Source of the DNA: Cyanobium sp. ATX 6F1
GTDB taxonomy: Bacteria; Cyanobacteriota; Cyanobacteriia; PCC-6307; Cyanobiaceae
Direction of reading: 5' to 3'
Length of the DNA stretch: 64,000 nucleotides
Assembly (NCBI RefSeq): GCF_024346315.1
Contig: NZ_JAGQCS010000003.1
Location: forward strand, 1 to 64,000
Positions 33,594 through 42,748 of this stretch are shown piece after piece; within the stretch, counting starts at the first letter, position 1, and every line of letters starts with the position of its first letter. The notes under the pieces were generated by a model that had not been told where the DNA came from, did no database searches, and worked only from the letters and a program-made list of their open reading frames with translations. Both the position numbers and the translations under genes were made by a program.

Positions 33594-34567
33594 CCCTCCA
33601 GCTGGCGCGAACGGGCGCGAATCGCCTCCAGCCCACGACGCTCGAGGTTGCGGGTCTTGTCGCGACTCATGCCCAGGGTGCGGGCGATCGAGGTGAGGCT
33701 CATCGGCTCCTCCACATCGATGCCGTAGCGCATCTTCAGCACCCGGCCCTGGATTTCGGGCAGCTGCTCCAGCAGGGTGCGCATGTCGCCCCGCAGGCAG
33801 GCGCTGTCGACCGCCTGCTCGGGCAGTTGGGCGTCGCCCTGGAGCAGATCCAGCAGCTCGGTGTCATCGCCATCGCCCACCTTCATCTCCAGGCTCACGG
33901 GCGCTCGGGCGCGGCAGAGCAGATCCTTGACTTCTTCTTCGGGCAGCTCCACGGCCACGGCCAGCTCACTGACGGTGGGGGTGCGGCCCAGCTCCTGGCT
34001 CAGCTCGCGCTGACCTTTCTTGAGCTTGTTGAGGGTTTCGGTGATGTGGATCGGCAGCCGGATCGTGCGGCTCTTCTCGGCGATCGCCCGGGTGATTCCC
34101 TGGCGAATCCACCAGTAGGCGTAGGTGGAGAACTTGTAGCCGCGGGTGGGATCGAACTTCTCGACGCCACGCACCAGGCCGATGGTGCCCTCCTGGATCA
34201 GATCCAGCAGCTCCATGTTCCGGTTGGTGTACTTCTTGGCCACACTCACCACCAGCCGCAGGTTGGCGGCAACCATGCGCTCCTTGGCGCGGCGGCCATT
34301 GGCCAGCTTGCGCTTGAGCACGGGAAGCTCCAGCTGGGCGGCGGCGGCCCATTCGGCCTCGGAGGGCTTGGCGCCCTGGCGCATCTCCAGCTCCTCGACA
34401 ACCTCCTCGAGCGCCATCAGCTCCTGCACCTGGCGGCCGATGGTGATCTCCTGCTCATGGCTGAGCAGGGGCACGCGACCGATGTCGCGCAGGTAGGAGC
34501 GGACCAGGTCCGTGCCACCGCCCAGGGTGGATGTGCCATCGGCCGAGGCAATGGGGATGGAAGGCAT
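33578..34567 (-). CDS. Group 2 RpoD-like sigma factor
   Basis: The 329-residue protein has region 1.2 ([20 protein letters not shown]), region 2 ([19 protein letters not shown], then [19 protein letters not shown]), region 3 and a region 4 helix-turn-helix ([20 protein letters not shown]). The short N-terminus without region 1.1 marks it as a non-essential group 2 (SigB-E type) factor. ATG 34567 is preferred to 34633, as the longer extension (FASGLVISYET) is not family-like. Divergent from the response regulator gene. Confidence 0.88.
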   Translation of the reverse strand: MPSIPIASADGTSTLGGGTDLVRSYLRDIGRVPLLSHEQEITIGRQVQELMALEEVVEELEMRQGAKPSEAEWAAAAQLELPVLKRKLANGRRAKERMVAANLRLVVSVAKKYTNRNMELLDLIQEGTIGLVRGVEKFDPTRGYKFSTYAYWWIRQGITRAIAEKSRTIRLPIHITETLNKLKKGQRELSQELGRTPTVSELAVAVELPEEEVKDLLCRARAPVSLEMKVGDGDDTELLDLLQGDAQLPEQAVDSACLRGDMRTLLEQLPEIQGRVLKMRYGIDVEEPMSLTSIARTLGMSRDKTRNLERRGLEAIRARSRQLEGYLVA

Positions 34568-34703
34568 GGGTTGGGAGTAAGGAACCCTTGTGGTTTCGTA
34601 ACTTATCACCAATCCCGAAGCAAATCCGAACATCGGGCCCGCCTGTGCCGCCCGTCACAGCCATGGGCCTGGAGAATGGGCCCATGCACCCCTGGCCCCT
34701 TCT

Positions 34704-35426
34704 GTGACCGCCCCGCGCCTGATGGTGGTCGAGGACGACGACACGATCCGTGAAACCATCGCCGAAGCCCTGGAGCTGGAGGGTTTCGAGGTCGCCGCCT
34801 GCGCCAATGGCCGTCAGGCCCTCGATCAGATCCAGAGCCACGGCGAGGCCCGCCGCTTTGATCTGATCGTGCTCGACCTGATGCTCCCTGGCCTGGGGGG
34901 ACTGGAACTCTGCCGCCAGCTGCGCCAACACAACGACCGCACCCCGATCCTGGTGGTCAGTGCCCGGGACAGCGAGACCGACCGGGTGCTGGGTCTGGAG
35001 GTGGGGGCCGATGACTACCTGATCAAGCCCTTCGGTATCCGCGAGTGCGTCGCCCGTTGCCGTGCCCTGCTGCGCCGTTCCCAGGCCGAGGCCGGCACCG
35101 GGGCCGAGCCTTCGCCGCAGCGGGTGCTCGAGCATGGGGCGATTCGCCTGTTCCCGGACGAATGCCGGGTCACCCGCGATGGGCTGGCGCTCAACCTCTC
35201 CCCCAAGGAGTACCGGCTGCTGGAGCTGTTCATGCAGCACCCGCGCCAGGTCTGGAGCCGCGACAAGCTGCTGGAGCGCATCTGGGGGATCGATTTCATG
35301 GGTGACAGCAAGACCGTGGACGTGCACATCCGCTGGCTGCGCGAAAAGCTTGAGGTCAACCCCTCCGCCCCTCGCCACATCCTCACGGTGCGTGGCTTCG
35401 GCTACCGCTTCGACATCGGTGGCTGA
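34704..35426 (+). CDS. phoB: PhoB/SphR-like OmpR-family response regulator
   Basis: The 240-residue regulator has a receiver domain (VVEDDDTIRE acidic pocket, phospho-acceptor Asp in LIVLDLMLPG, Lys in LIKPFGIRE) and a winged-helix DNA-binding domain (LSPKEYRLLELFMQHPRQVW, then VHIRWLREKLE). Pairing with the PAS-type histidine kinase points to the phosphate-starvation system of cyanobacteria, though other OmpR partners are possible. Starts with GTG; its end overlaps the kinase start by 8 bp. Confidence 0.75.
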   Translation: MTAPRLMVVEDDDTIRETIAEALELEGFEVAACANGRQALDQIQSHGEARRFDLIVLDLMLPGLGGLELCRQLRQHNDRTPILVVSARDSETDRVLGLEVGADDYLIKPFGIRECVARCRALLRRSQAEAGTGAEPSPQRVLEHGAIRLFPDECRVTRDGLALNLSPKEYRLLELFMQHPRQVWSRDKLLERIWGIDFMGDSKTVDVHIRWLREKLEVNPSAPRHILTVRGFGYRFDIGG

Positions 35427-36540
35427 ACCTCTGACCCTGGCCGTCGGCCTGGGACTGGGATGGCTCCTGGCCAAGGTGCTGCCGTGGCGCCGCCGCGGGC
35501 CCCAGCCTGGGGGCCATGGGCCCCGGACCCTGCCCCCTTCCCAGGTGCTCGATTGGATCGATGCCGCTCCCCAGGGCTGGCTGGTGCTCGATCCCCACAG
35601 CACCATCCAGTACGTCAACCCCCGCGCCCTGCGGCTGCTGCGGCAGTCCAGCGACCGCCTGCGCCGCGGCGAGGCCCTCGGGGAGGCGATCGAGACGCCG
35701 GCCCTGCTGAACGTGGTGCTTGATGCCCGGCGCCTGGGGCGGCCCCAGCGGATCGGCTGGATGGAGGGCAGCGAACCCCTGGAGGCCCATGCCCTGCCCG
35801 GTCAGGATGGCTGGGTGGGGTTGTTGGTGCAGAGCCGCCGTTCGCTGGAGGCGCAGTTGGAGCAGCAGGAGCGCTGGGTCAGCGATGTGGCCCATGAACT
35901 GCGCACGCCCCTCACGGCCCTGATGCTCGTGGGCGACAGCCTGGCCGGCCAGCTGGAGGGCCGCAATGCCGTGCTGGTGCAACGGTTGCAGCGGGAGCTG
36001 GATCGCTTGCAGCTGCTGGTCAATGACCTGCTGGAGCTCTCACGTCTGGAGAACACCCTGCATCGGGAAGGGGGGCGATACACGCTTCTCGACCTGCGCG
36101 CTCTGGTGACGGAGGCCTGGTCCAGCCTCGTTCCCCTGGCGGAACAGCGGGGCATCACCCTCGCGCTGAGCGCCCCAGCGGAGGCCCCCTTGCGGGGGGA
36201 TTCCTCCCGGCTGCACCGGGCCCTGCTCAATCTGTTCGACAACGCCCTTCGCCACAGCCCCGACGGCACCCGCGTGGAGGTGGGTGTGGAGATCAGTGGC
36301 AACTGGTGGCTGCTGAGCGTGCGCGACCACGGCGCCGGCCTGAGCGAGGAAGATCAGCGGCGCATGTTCGAGCGCTTCTACCGGGGCGACCCCTCCCGGG
36401 AGCGCAGCCAGCGGGGCGGCAGCGGCCTCGGGCTGGCGATCGTCCAGCAGATCGCCGTCACCCATGGGGGCAGGGTTCTCGGCCGCAACCACCCCGAGGG
36501 GGGTGCTGTGATGGACCTGTTGCTCCCCCGCGGCGGCTGA
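35419..36540 (+). CDS. phoR: PhoR/SphS-like sensor histidine kinase
   Basis: The 373-residue kinase has a single N-terminal hydrophobic anchor (LTLAVGLGLGWLLAKVLPW), a PAS-like domain (DWIDAAPQGWLVLDPHSTIQ, about residues 45-130), the phospho-acceptor His in VSDVAHELRTPLTAL, the N box LLNLFDNALRHSPDG, G1 VRDHGAGLSEED and G2 GGSGLGLAIVQQ. The SphS kinase of other cyanobacteria has this same short anchor plus PAS arrangement. GTG 35419 is chosen because it starts the anchor and gives an 8-bp overlap with the regulator gene. Confidence 0.75.
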   Translation: MAEPLTLAVGLGLGWLLAKVLPWRRRGPQPGGHGPRTLPPSQVLDWIDAAPQGWLVLDPHSTIQYVNPRALRLLRQSSDRLRRGEALGEAIETPALLNVVLDARRLGRPQRIGWMEGSEPLEAHALPGQDGWVGLLVQSRRSLEAQLEQQERWVSDVAHELRTPLTALMLVGDSLAGQLEGRNAVLVQRLQRELDRLQLLVNDLLELSRLENTLHREGGRYTLLDLRALVTEAWSSLVPLAEQRGITLALSAPAEAPLRGDSSRLHRALLNLFDNALRHSPDGTRVEVGVEISGNWWLLSVRDHGAGLSEEDQRRMFERFYRGDPSRERSQRGGSGLGLAIVQQIAVTHGGRVLGRNHPEGGAVMDLLLPRGG

Positions 36541-36543
36541 GCC

Positions 36544-37284
36544 ATGGCCGAAGACCCTCCCCTGCCCCAACGACTGCAGAAGCTGCTGGCCGGAGCGGGA
36601 CTGTGCTCCCGCCGTCAGGCCGAGGCCCTGCTGGTTCAGGGTCGGGTGCGGGTCAACGGCCGGGTGGCCCAGCTGGGGGATCGGGCCGATCCCCTCCGCG
36701 ACCGGGTGGAGCTCGATGGCCGTCCGGTGGCGGCCAGGGCCCCTGCGTTCACGGTGCTGTTGAACAAACCCCGGGGGGTGGTCAGCAGCTGCTTCGATCC
36801 GGAGGGCCGCACCACGGTGCTTGATCTGCTGCCGCCCGAGCTCGCCCGGGGCACGGGCCTGCATCCGGTGGGGCGCCTGGACGGGGAGAGCCGGGGGGCG
36901 ATGGTGCTCAGCACCGATGGGGAGCTCACCCTGCGGCTCACCCACCCCCGCTACGGACACCGCAGGACCTACCGGGTGTGGGTGGAGGGCCAGCCAGAGC
37001 CGGAGACCCTCGAGCGCTGGCGCCAGGGGGTGCCCCTGGACGGTGAGCCGAGCCGGCCGGTGGGGGTGAGCGTGGGCGAGCGGCAGCCAAGGCGCACCCT
37101 GCTGGAGCTGGAGATGCGGGAGGGCCGCAACCGTCAGATCCGCCGCACGGCCGAGGTTCTCGGCCACCGGGTGCTCGACCTGAGCCGCATCGCCATCGGT
37201 CCGATCAGCCTCGGGGCCCTGCCGGAGGGGCGCTGGCGTCGGGTCGACCCGGAAGAATGGGGGGATCTGGATCGCCTGGGCTGA
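36544..37284 (+). CDS. RsuA/RluB-family pseudouridine synthase
   Basis: The 246-residue enzyme begins with an S4 RNA-binding domain (QRLQKLLAGAGLCSRRQAEA) followed by a synthase domain with the catalytic Asp in HPVGRLDGESRG and the conserved MREGRNRQIRR near the end. It modifies a uridine in 16S or 23S rRNA; the exact site is not deducible. The ATG is 3 bp after the kinase stop, so it is probably in that operon. Confidence 0.9.
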   Translation: MAEDPPLPQRLQKLLAGAGLCSRRQAEALLVQGRVRVNGRVAQLGDRADPLRDRVELDGRPVAARAPAFTVLLNKPRGVVSSCFDPEGRTTVLDLLPPELARGTGLHPVGRLDGESRGAMVLSTDGELTLRLTHPRYGHRRTYRVWVEGQPEPETLERWRQGVPLDGEPSRPVGVSVGERQPRRTLLELEMREGRNRQIRRTAEVLGHRVLDLSRIAIGPISLGALPEGRWRRVDPEEWGDLDRLG

Positions 37285-37330
37285 GTCGACCCCCTGATCG
37301 TCCTCCTCTGATCGCCGTCTCCTGAGCACC

Positions 37331-38293
37331 ATGCCCCGGCCCACGCCGAACTCACCCCTGCCCCGGATCCTGCGGCGCTGGTTCGGCCGCGATCGCCCCC
37401 AGGGCTCAGGTGCCTCGGTCATCAGCGAAGACCCCCTGCTTCAGGCCGGCCGTCTCCTGCGCCAGCGGCGGGAGGAGCGGGGGCTGAATCTGCGCCAGCT
37501 GGCCCTGGAGACCCGCATCAGCACGCCGGTGCTGGAGGCGATCGAGCGCGGCTGGCGGGACCGGCTGCCGGAATCCACCTACCTGCGCACGATGCTGCCG
37601 CTGATCGAGCAGCACCTGGAGCTGCCCAACGGCAGCCTGCAGGTGGCCCTGCCCCCTGCCCAGGACGAGGAGGGGCCACGGCGCAGCCGCACGATGTTGC
37701 TGGGTCGCTTCACCCCCGGCTCGATCGATGTCTTCACCACCTGGCAGGGCACCTTGCTCTATGGGGTGATCACCCTCGCGCTGATCTATGGCCTCAACCT
37801 GCAGCAGCGGCAGCTGGCGACGGCCCAGATGCTCAGCCTGCGCTCCATTCCCCCCTTACCCCCGGGCGAACAGGTCCGCAGCGGCGACCCAGGCAGCTTG
37901 CTGCTCCAGATCCAGCCCGGCCTGCGGCCCCTGGCCCTGGCGGATCGAGGGATGGGACGCGTCGCCCTGCAACGGCTGCAGACCCCCGGGGCGCCCCGGC
38001 CGGGGGTGCTGCGGCTGCAGCTGGCGCAGCCCAGCCAGGTGGTGCTCAGCAGTGCCTCGGGCGAGCGCAGTCAGCTCAGCGGCGCCAGCGGTGAGCTGGT
38101 GCTGCAGCTGCAGCCGCCCCTGGAGCTGGAGCTGAGCCCAGCCCCCACGGGCCCGGCGGTGTTCTGGGATGGCCAGCCCCTGGCCCCGATGCCGAAGCAG
38201 CCCGGCCGCTACCGCTATCCCCTGCCAGCTCCCGTGCGCCCCGAGGCAGGTTCCGTGCGCCCCGAGGCGGTGGCGAATCCTTCCAGCCCCTGA
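37331..38293 (+). CDS. RodZ-like helix-turn-helix membrane protein
   Basis: The 320-residue protein has a Cro/CI-type helix-turn-helix (RLLRQRREERGLNLRQLALE, about residues 38-95), one membrane helix (TLLYGVITLALIYGLNL, about 137-153) and a periplasmic beta-rich C-terminus of the DUF4115 sort. RodZ links the MreB cytoskeleton to the wall machinery; cyanobacterial homologues vary. The last codons contain a 21-bp tandem repeat and overlap malQ by 79 bp, tail to tail. Confidence 0.75.
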   Translation: MPRPTPNSPLPRILRRWFGRDRPQGSGASVISEDPLLQAGRLLRQRREERGLNLRQLALETRISTPVLEAIERGWRDRLPESTYLRTMLPLIEQHLELPNGSLQVALPPAQDEEGPRRSRTMLLGRFTPGSIDVFTTWQGTLLYGVITLALIYGLNLQQRQLATAQMLSLRSIPPLPPGEQVRSGDPGSLLLQIQPGLRPLALADRGMGRVALQRLQTPGAPRPGVLRLQLAQPSQVVLSSASGERSQLSGASGELVLQLQPPLELELSPAPTGPAVFWDGQPLAPMPKQPGRYRYPLPAPVRPEAGSVRPEAVANPSSP

Positions 38294-39765
38294 AGCGGAC
38301 CCTCCAGCTCCCCGATCGGCTGGGTCAGCCGCCACTGCCAGTTGCCCGTGGTCGTGCCCGGGGTGTTGAAGCGCGCCCCATCGTCCAGCAGCAGCAGGTC
38401 CTGGAGCGGCACGATCGCCAGATCGGCGGAGGAGGCCAGGGCCAGTTGCAACAACTGCCAGCCCGGGGCCTGCATCGCCTCCCCCAGCACGGTTTCCACC
38501 TGGTGGCGCTGGCCGCCATCGAGTTGCTCCCACCAGCCCAGGCAGGTGGCGTTGTCGTGGGTGCCGGTGTAGACGACCCAGTTGCTGCCCTGGTAGTTGG
38601 CGGGCAGGTAGGGGTTGTCCGGGTTGCCGTCGAAGGCGAACTGCAGGATTTTCATCCCCGGCAGGGCGAAGCGATCCCGCAGCGCTTCCACCGCTGGGGT
38701 GATCACGCCGAGGTCTTCGGCGATCAGGGGCACGCGGCCCCCCTGGCGCCGGCGCAGTCGCTCCAGCAGGGCCTGGCCTGGAGATGGTTTCCAGTGGCCG
38801 CCCTCAGCGGTGCTGTCCGTGCCCGGCACGCTCCAGTAGGCCTCCAGGGCGCGGAAGTGGTCGAGCCGTAGCCCGTCCACCAGCTCCAGCTGACGCTCCA
38901 GCCGCCGCATCCACCATTGAAAACGGCTGAGGCGATGCCAGCGCCAGCGGTAGACGGGCGTGCCCCAGAGCTGGCCGGTGGCGGAGAAGTAATCGGGAGG
39001 AACGCCGCTCTGCTCGCTCAGCTGGCCATCGGATCGCACCGAGAACAGCCGGCGGTGGCTCCAGACATCGGCGCTGTCGTGGGCGACGTAGAAGGGCAGA
39101 TCGCCGATGATCTCGACGCCATGGCCCTGGGCATGGCGGTGGAGTTGTTGCCATTGCCGGTCCAGCTGCCACTGCACCAGGGCCTCCTGCAGCAACGCCT
39201 GCCGCTGCTGCCGATCGAAGTGGGCCAGGGCCCAGGGGCGGCGCCGCGCCAGGGAGGCCGGCCAGGTCCACCAGGGTGCCTGGCCATGCAGGCGGCGCAG
39301 CACCATGAAGCGCCCGTGGTCGATCAGCCAGTGGGCCTGCGCGCGCCGCCAGTGCTCGAACTCCGCCTGGCGCTCGGCTGCCTGGGTGGGCCAGTGCTCC
39401 AGGAGCTGCTCCGCCAGGGCTTCCGCCCGGCGGGGGGCCCCCTCCAGATCCAGGCGCTCCGTCTCCGCCGCCGGCAGCCGGGTGGGGCCATCGGCGGCGA
39501 TGAAACCCTCGCTGGCCAGGAGTTCCCCGTCCAGCAGCCAGGGATTGAGGGCGAAGCCGCTGGGGGAGCTGTAGGGGGAGCCGGTGCCATCGGTGGGGGC
39601 CAGGGGCAGCAGCTGCCAGACCGCCACCCGGTGGGCCGCCAGCAACTCCACCCAGCGGTGGGCCTGGGCCCCGAGGGTTCCGCAACCGGGGGTGTGGGGC
39701 AGGGCGGTGGGGTGGAGCAGCACGCCGCAGCGGCGTCCCCCAGAGGGTTGGGTGGCGCTGCTCAC
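38215..39765 (-). CDS. malQ: 4-alpha-glucanotransferase MalQ
   Basis: The 516-residue GH77 enzyme rearranges alpha-1,4-glucans in glycogen turnover. It starts with SGVLLHPTALP-like sequence (CGVLLHPTALPHTPGCGTLG) and has QLLPLAPTDGTGSPYSSPSG, the nucleophile Asp in DGLRLDHFRALEAYW, the acid/base Glu in LIAEDLGVITP and the late TGTHDNATCLGWW. Full length for the short bacterial/plant D-enzyme type. Its end overlaps the RodZ-like gene, and its start overlaps the bciB stop by 4 bp. Confidence 0.92.
   Translation of the reverse strand: MSSATQPSGGRRCGVLLHPTALPHTPGCGTLGAQAHRWVELLAAHRVAVWQLLPLAPTDGTGSPYSSPSGFALNPWLLDGELLASEGFIAADGPTRLPAAETERLDLEGAPRRAEALAEQLLEHWPTQAAERQAEFEHWRRAQAHWLIDHGRFMVLRRLHGQAPWWTWPASLARRRPWALAHFDRQQRQALLQEALVQWQLDRQWQQLHRHAQGHGVEIIGDLPFYVAHDSADVWSHRRLFSVRSDGQLSEQSGVPPDYFSATGQLWGTPVYRWRWHRLSRFQWWMRRLERQLELVDGLRLDHFRALEAYWSVPGTDSTAEGGHWKPSPGQALLERLRRRQGGRVPLIAEDLGVITPAVEALRDRFALPGMKILQFAFDGNPDNPYLPANYQGSNWVVYTGTHDNATCLGWWEQLDGGQRHQVETVLGEAMQAPGWQLLQLALASSADLAIVPLQDLLLLDDGARFNTPGTTTGNWQWRLTQPIGELEGPLQGLEGFATASGRTEPASGRTGAGRG
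38231..38268. repeat. 21-bp tandem repeat in the overlap of two convergent genes
   Basis: CCGTGCGCCCCGAGGC occurs at 38232-38247 and 38253-38268, a 21-bp period. It encodes VRPEA twice in the RodZ-like protein and, on the other strand, ASGRT twice in MalQ. Because 21 is a multiple of 3 both frames are preserved. Confidence 0.85.
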
Positions 39766-41006
39766 AGGCTGGGCAGGCGGTAACGGGCCACGATTGCCTT
39801 GGCAAAGCCAGGAATGTGATCCTCGGCTTTCTCGGGATGGTGCCGGCGCACCCAGAGGGCGTTGCGCGTGAAGTGGGAATCGATCGAGAAGCGGCCGTAT
39901 TCCAGCCCCTGGGGACCCACCCGTTGGACGATGAAACCCACCAGCTCCGCCAGCCAGCGGGGAAGTTTGATCGCCTTGTCATAGGCGTCGATGCCCTGCT
40001 GCACCGCGGCGCGGCGATCCCCACGGCTGCTCACCGGGGCCAGATCCAGTTCCGTTTCCACCAGATCCAGCAGCTCCTGACCGCGGGGGTTGCGCACCGT
40101 CAGCCACTGGCGGCCGAAGCTGGCGCCCATGTACCCCACCACCAGATCGGCGCCGCCGTTGACGTAGTCGAAACAGCTCAGGCAGCTGGGGGCGAAGACG
40201 TTTTTGAGCTTGGGGGTGTCGAGGCCGAAGAAGGGCACGGTTTCTTCGCGGCCATCGCTGTGGCGGAAATGGATGCGGAAGTCCTGCATGAACTCGTAGT
40301 GCACCACCGTGGCCGGCGAATCGCTGGCGCTCTCCAGGAAGGTCTGCAGCCCGGCGCGGCTGACGTTGTCGACGCAGGGCAGCCCGAGCACATAGAGCTG
40401 CTCCAGGGGGAGGGTGTCCTGGACGGCCCGCAGGGCCTGCACCTGGCAGCCGACGCCGATGGCCAACAGCCGCCTGATGCCACTGCCGGGGAGCTGCTCG
40501 AGCACCTCCAGATTGGGCGAGAGGGTGGGCTTGTTGACCCGGGCGGCCAGCACCTGCTCGGGGGTGCGGGCCAGCACCGGCAGGGGGGTGAAGCGGTCGT
40601 CGGGGCTCTGCTGCACGCACAGCACCGCATCCACCAGGCCGGTTTCCAGGGCGCGCACGCCGATGCGCGAGACGATGCCGCTCCACTGGGCTCCCTCGAT
40701 CGCTGGCCGCAACCGTGCCGTCACCATGCGCTGGCTGACGCCGAAATAGAGCTCGTCTTCGTTGGCCAGGTCCCGGCTGCGGCCGTGGGCCGCCGTTTCC
40801 ATCGCCTCGAAGCGCTGGTTCAAAAAGGCGCAGGCCCGGCGCACATAGGCCACCCAGCGGCTGTCGCAGAGCCCGCACTGGCTGCAGAGGTCCTTGGCGG
40901 GGTAGGTGCTGCCCTTGGCCAGGGGACGAGCTCGTTCGTGGGGGGCCGGGGACCGGGGGGCTGAGGTCAAGGAAGTTCTGGCGGCGGGCGCCTCCGCGCG
41001 CCTCAA
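39762..41006 (-). CDS. bciB: Ferredoxin-dependent divinyl (proto)chlorophyllide 8-vinyl reductase BciB
   Basis: The 414-residue iron-sulfur flavoprotein belongs to the FrhB/FdhB family. It has N-terminal cluster cysteines in DLCSQCGLCDSRWVAY, ELYFGVSQRMVTARLRP in the middle and the second cysteine group in APSCLSCFDYVNGGADL. In cyanobacteria lacking BciA this enzyme reduces the 8-vinyl group in chlorophyll synthesis; the related 7-hydroxymethyl chlorophyll reductase is the main alternative. It precedes malQ with a 4-bp overlap. The first ~35 residues are poorly conserved-looking, so the start is uncertain. Confidence 0.8.
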   Translation of the reverse strand: MRRAEAPAARTSLTSAPRSPAPHERARPLAKGSTYPAKDLCSQCGLCDSRWVAYVRRACAFLNQRFEAMETAAHGRSRDLANEDELYFGVSQRMVTARLRPAIEGAQWSGIVSRIGVRALETGLVDAVLCVQQSPDDRFTPLPVLARTPEQVLAARVNKPTLSPNLEVLEQLPGSGIRRLLAIGVGCQVQALRAVQDTLPLEQLYVLGLPCVDNVSRAGLQTFLESASDSPATVVHYEFMQDFRIHFRHSDGREETVPFFGLDTPKLKNVFAPSCLSCFDYVNGGADLVVGYMGASFGRQWLTVRNPRGQELLDLVETELDLAPVSSRGDRRAAVQQGIDAYDKAIKLPRWLAELVGFIVQRVGPQGLEYGRFSIDSHFTRNALWVRRHHPEKAEDHIPGFAKAIVARYRLPSL

Positions 41007-41095
41007 CTTATCGGCCGGCCCTACGAAACTGACAGGCCGGAGCCGGCCCGGGCCGGTGCATCAAAGTGGGGGCATCGTCCCGTGATCCAGACCCC

Positions 41096-42103
41096 ATGGT
41101 CCCCAGAGGGGAATCCCCATCGGCCCCGGGGGGGCGCTCACCCTCTGGCGGGACGCCGCAGCGGGGCAAGATCGCCCGCCCCAAGGGGCCCCACCGCCCC
41201 TGGCGCCTGGCGGGCCAGCTGCTGGTGGGGGTGGCCGGTCTGGTGATCGGCGGGGGCGTGCTGGGGCTGGTCTGGCCCCCGGCCGATCCGGCCGCCCTGG
41301 ATCAGGCCCGTGATTCGGCGGCCCTCTCTCCGCTCCCCGATCGGCCGATCACGGTGCTGGTGATCGGCACCGACGCCGATCGCCTCGGGGCGACGACCAA
41401 CGGCGCCGCCCCCCCGGGCACTCCCAACAGCGATGCCCTGTTCCTGGTGCGGGTGGATCCCAAGGGCCCGGTGCAGGTGCTGGTGCTGCCCACCGAGCTG
41501 GCGGTGAAGCTGCCGGGGCAGCAGCAGTCCCTGCCCCTGGGGGCCGTCTACCGCCGGGGGGGTGTGGCCCTCACCGCCGATGTGGCCGCCGAGTTGGTGG
41601 GACTTGGCAAGGGCCAGCCCGACCGTTATCTGCTCCTCAGCCGCGGGGGCCTGCGCCAGCTGGTGGATGCCCTGGGCAGCCTGGAGCTCAGTCCTGACCG
41701 GCTGATGCGCTACGAGGACAAGGCACAGAAGTACACGATCGATCTGCAGGCGGGGCTGCAACAGCTCAATGGAGTCCAGGTGGAGCAGTTGGTTCGTTTC
41801 CGCGAGCCTGCCGGCGGCGAGGCCGCCAGGCGCACCCGCCAGCAGCAGGTGATCAGCGGCCTCCAGCAGCAGCTGGCCCAACCCACCCACCTCGCGCGGC
41901 TGCCCGATCTGGTGCGGCAGCTGCGCAGCGGGGTCGAAACCAACCTCAGCGAAGCCGAGGTGCTCTCACTGCTGGCGGCCACCCTGGGCCAGAGCAAGCC
42001 GATCCGCTTCGCCAGCCTGCCCCTGGAGCCCCCGGCGGAACCCGCCCAGGCCCTGCGTCAGCTCAAGCGGGAGGCCACGCTGCCGCTCTGGCCCTCCCCT
42101 TGA
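41096..42103 (+). CDS. LytR-CpsA-Psr (LCP) family protein
   Basis: The 335-residue protein has an N-terminal membrane helix (LLVGVAGLVIGGGVLGLVW) and an LCP domain with TVLVIGTDADR, NSDALFLVRVDPKGP and a late RFREPAGGEAARRTRQQQVI segment carrying the conserved Arg cluster. LCP enzymes transfer lipid-linked glycopolymers to peptidoglycan or act in polysaccharide export. ATG 41096 is used; a GTG at 41066 is possible. The 3' end overlaps the convergent gene by 46 bp. Confidence 0.85.
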   Translation: MVPRGESPSAPGGRSPSGGTPQRGKIARPKGPHRPWRLAGQLLVGVAGLVIGGGVLGLVWPPADPAALDQARDSAALSPLPDRPITVLVIGTDADRLGATTNGAAPPGTPNSDALFLVRVDPKGPVQVLVLPTELAVKLPGQQQSLPLGAVYRRGGVALTADVAAELVGLGKGQPDRYLLLSRGGLRQLVDALGSLELSPDRLMRYEDKAQKYTIDLQAGLQQLNGVQVEQLVRFREPAGGEAARRTRQQQVISGLQQQLAQPTHLARLPDLVRQLRSGVETNLSEAEVLSLLAATLGQSKPIRFASLPLEPPAEPAQALRQLKREATLPLWPSP

Positions 42104-42681
42104 TCCAGGGTCTGCCAACGCAGCAGCAGGACCCGGGCGAGCCCGGCGGTGGCAGCGTCATCGGGATCCAGCGCTGGATCGTGCCCCTGGGGGTTCACCC
42201 AGCCCAGCCATGGCAGACCCTCGGCGCGGCGCCTGTCCGCCCTCCACGGTCCGCCCCATTGGATCAGGCCCACCAGGGGCACCCCGGCGCGCTCCAGAAG
42301 GGCGGTGGTGGCCGCCGCCAGACCCCCGTCGGTGCTGCTGCCGGCCACCAGCAGGGCGGTGGGCTGGCGGAAGGCCCCGAGCAGGTCCGCCCAGCGGCCC
42401 GCCGGCCCCAGCCATGCCCCTGGATCGCCGGGCAGGGGCGCCAGCCAGGGACCCGCCTGGGCCTGGAGCGCCGCCAGCTGAGTGGGTGGGTCGCCGCCGC
42501 CGCCGAAGCGCCGCCAGGTCAGGCCCACCCGAGCCGCCAGTTCCGCGGCGACCGCTTCGGCCAGGGGCGGCGCCAGGGAGCCAGCCGCCGCTTCCTGATC
42601 GACTCGGGCAGCGCCGACCACGTCCGTCAGCACCAGGCGCAGGGATGAAGGCAGCAGCGGTGGCGTTGGCAAAACGGTCAT
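42058..42681 (-). CDS. Hypothetical protein
   Basis: The 207-residue protein is not recognised with confidence. LRLVLTDVVGAARVDQEAAA at the start and QPTALLVAGSSTDGGLAAAT in the middle give a Rossmann-like alternating pattern, loosely like the dethiobiotin synthetase/CobQ group, but no P-loop is present. It is convergent with the LCP gene, overlapping it by 46 bp, and divergent from prs with 67 bp between starts. Confidence 0.6.
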   Translation of the reverse strand: MTVLPTPPLLPSSLRLVLTDVVGAARVDQEAAAGSLAPPLAEAVAAELAARVGLTWRRFGGGGDPPTQLAALQAQAGPWLAPLPGDPGAWLGPAGRWADLLGAFRQPTALLVAGSSTDGGLAAATTALLERAGVPLVGLIQWGGPWRADRRRAEGLPWLGWVNPQGHDPALDPDDAATAGLARVLLLRWQTLDQGEGQSGSVASRLS

Positions 42682-42748
42682 CGAACGATCTTCTCCTGGG
42701 CCGAATGGCTTCTACCATCAACTTTCAGCCCAAGCGCTCACGCCCGCC

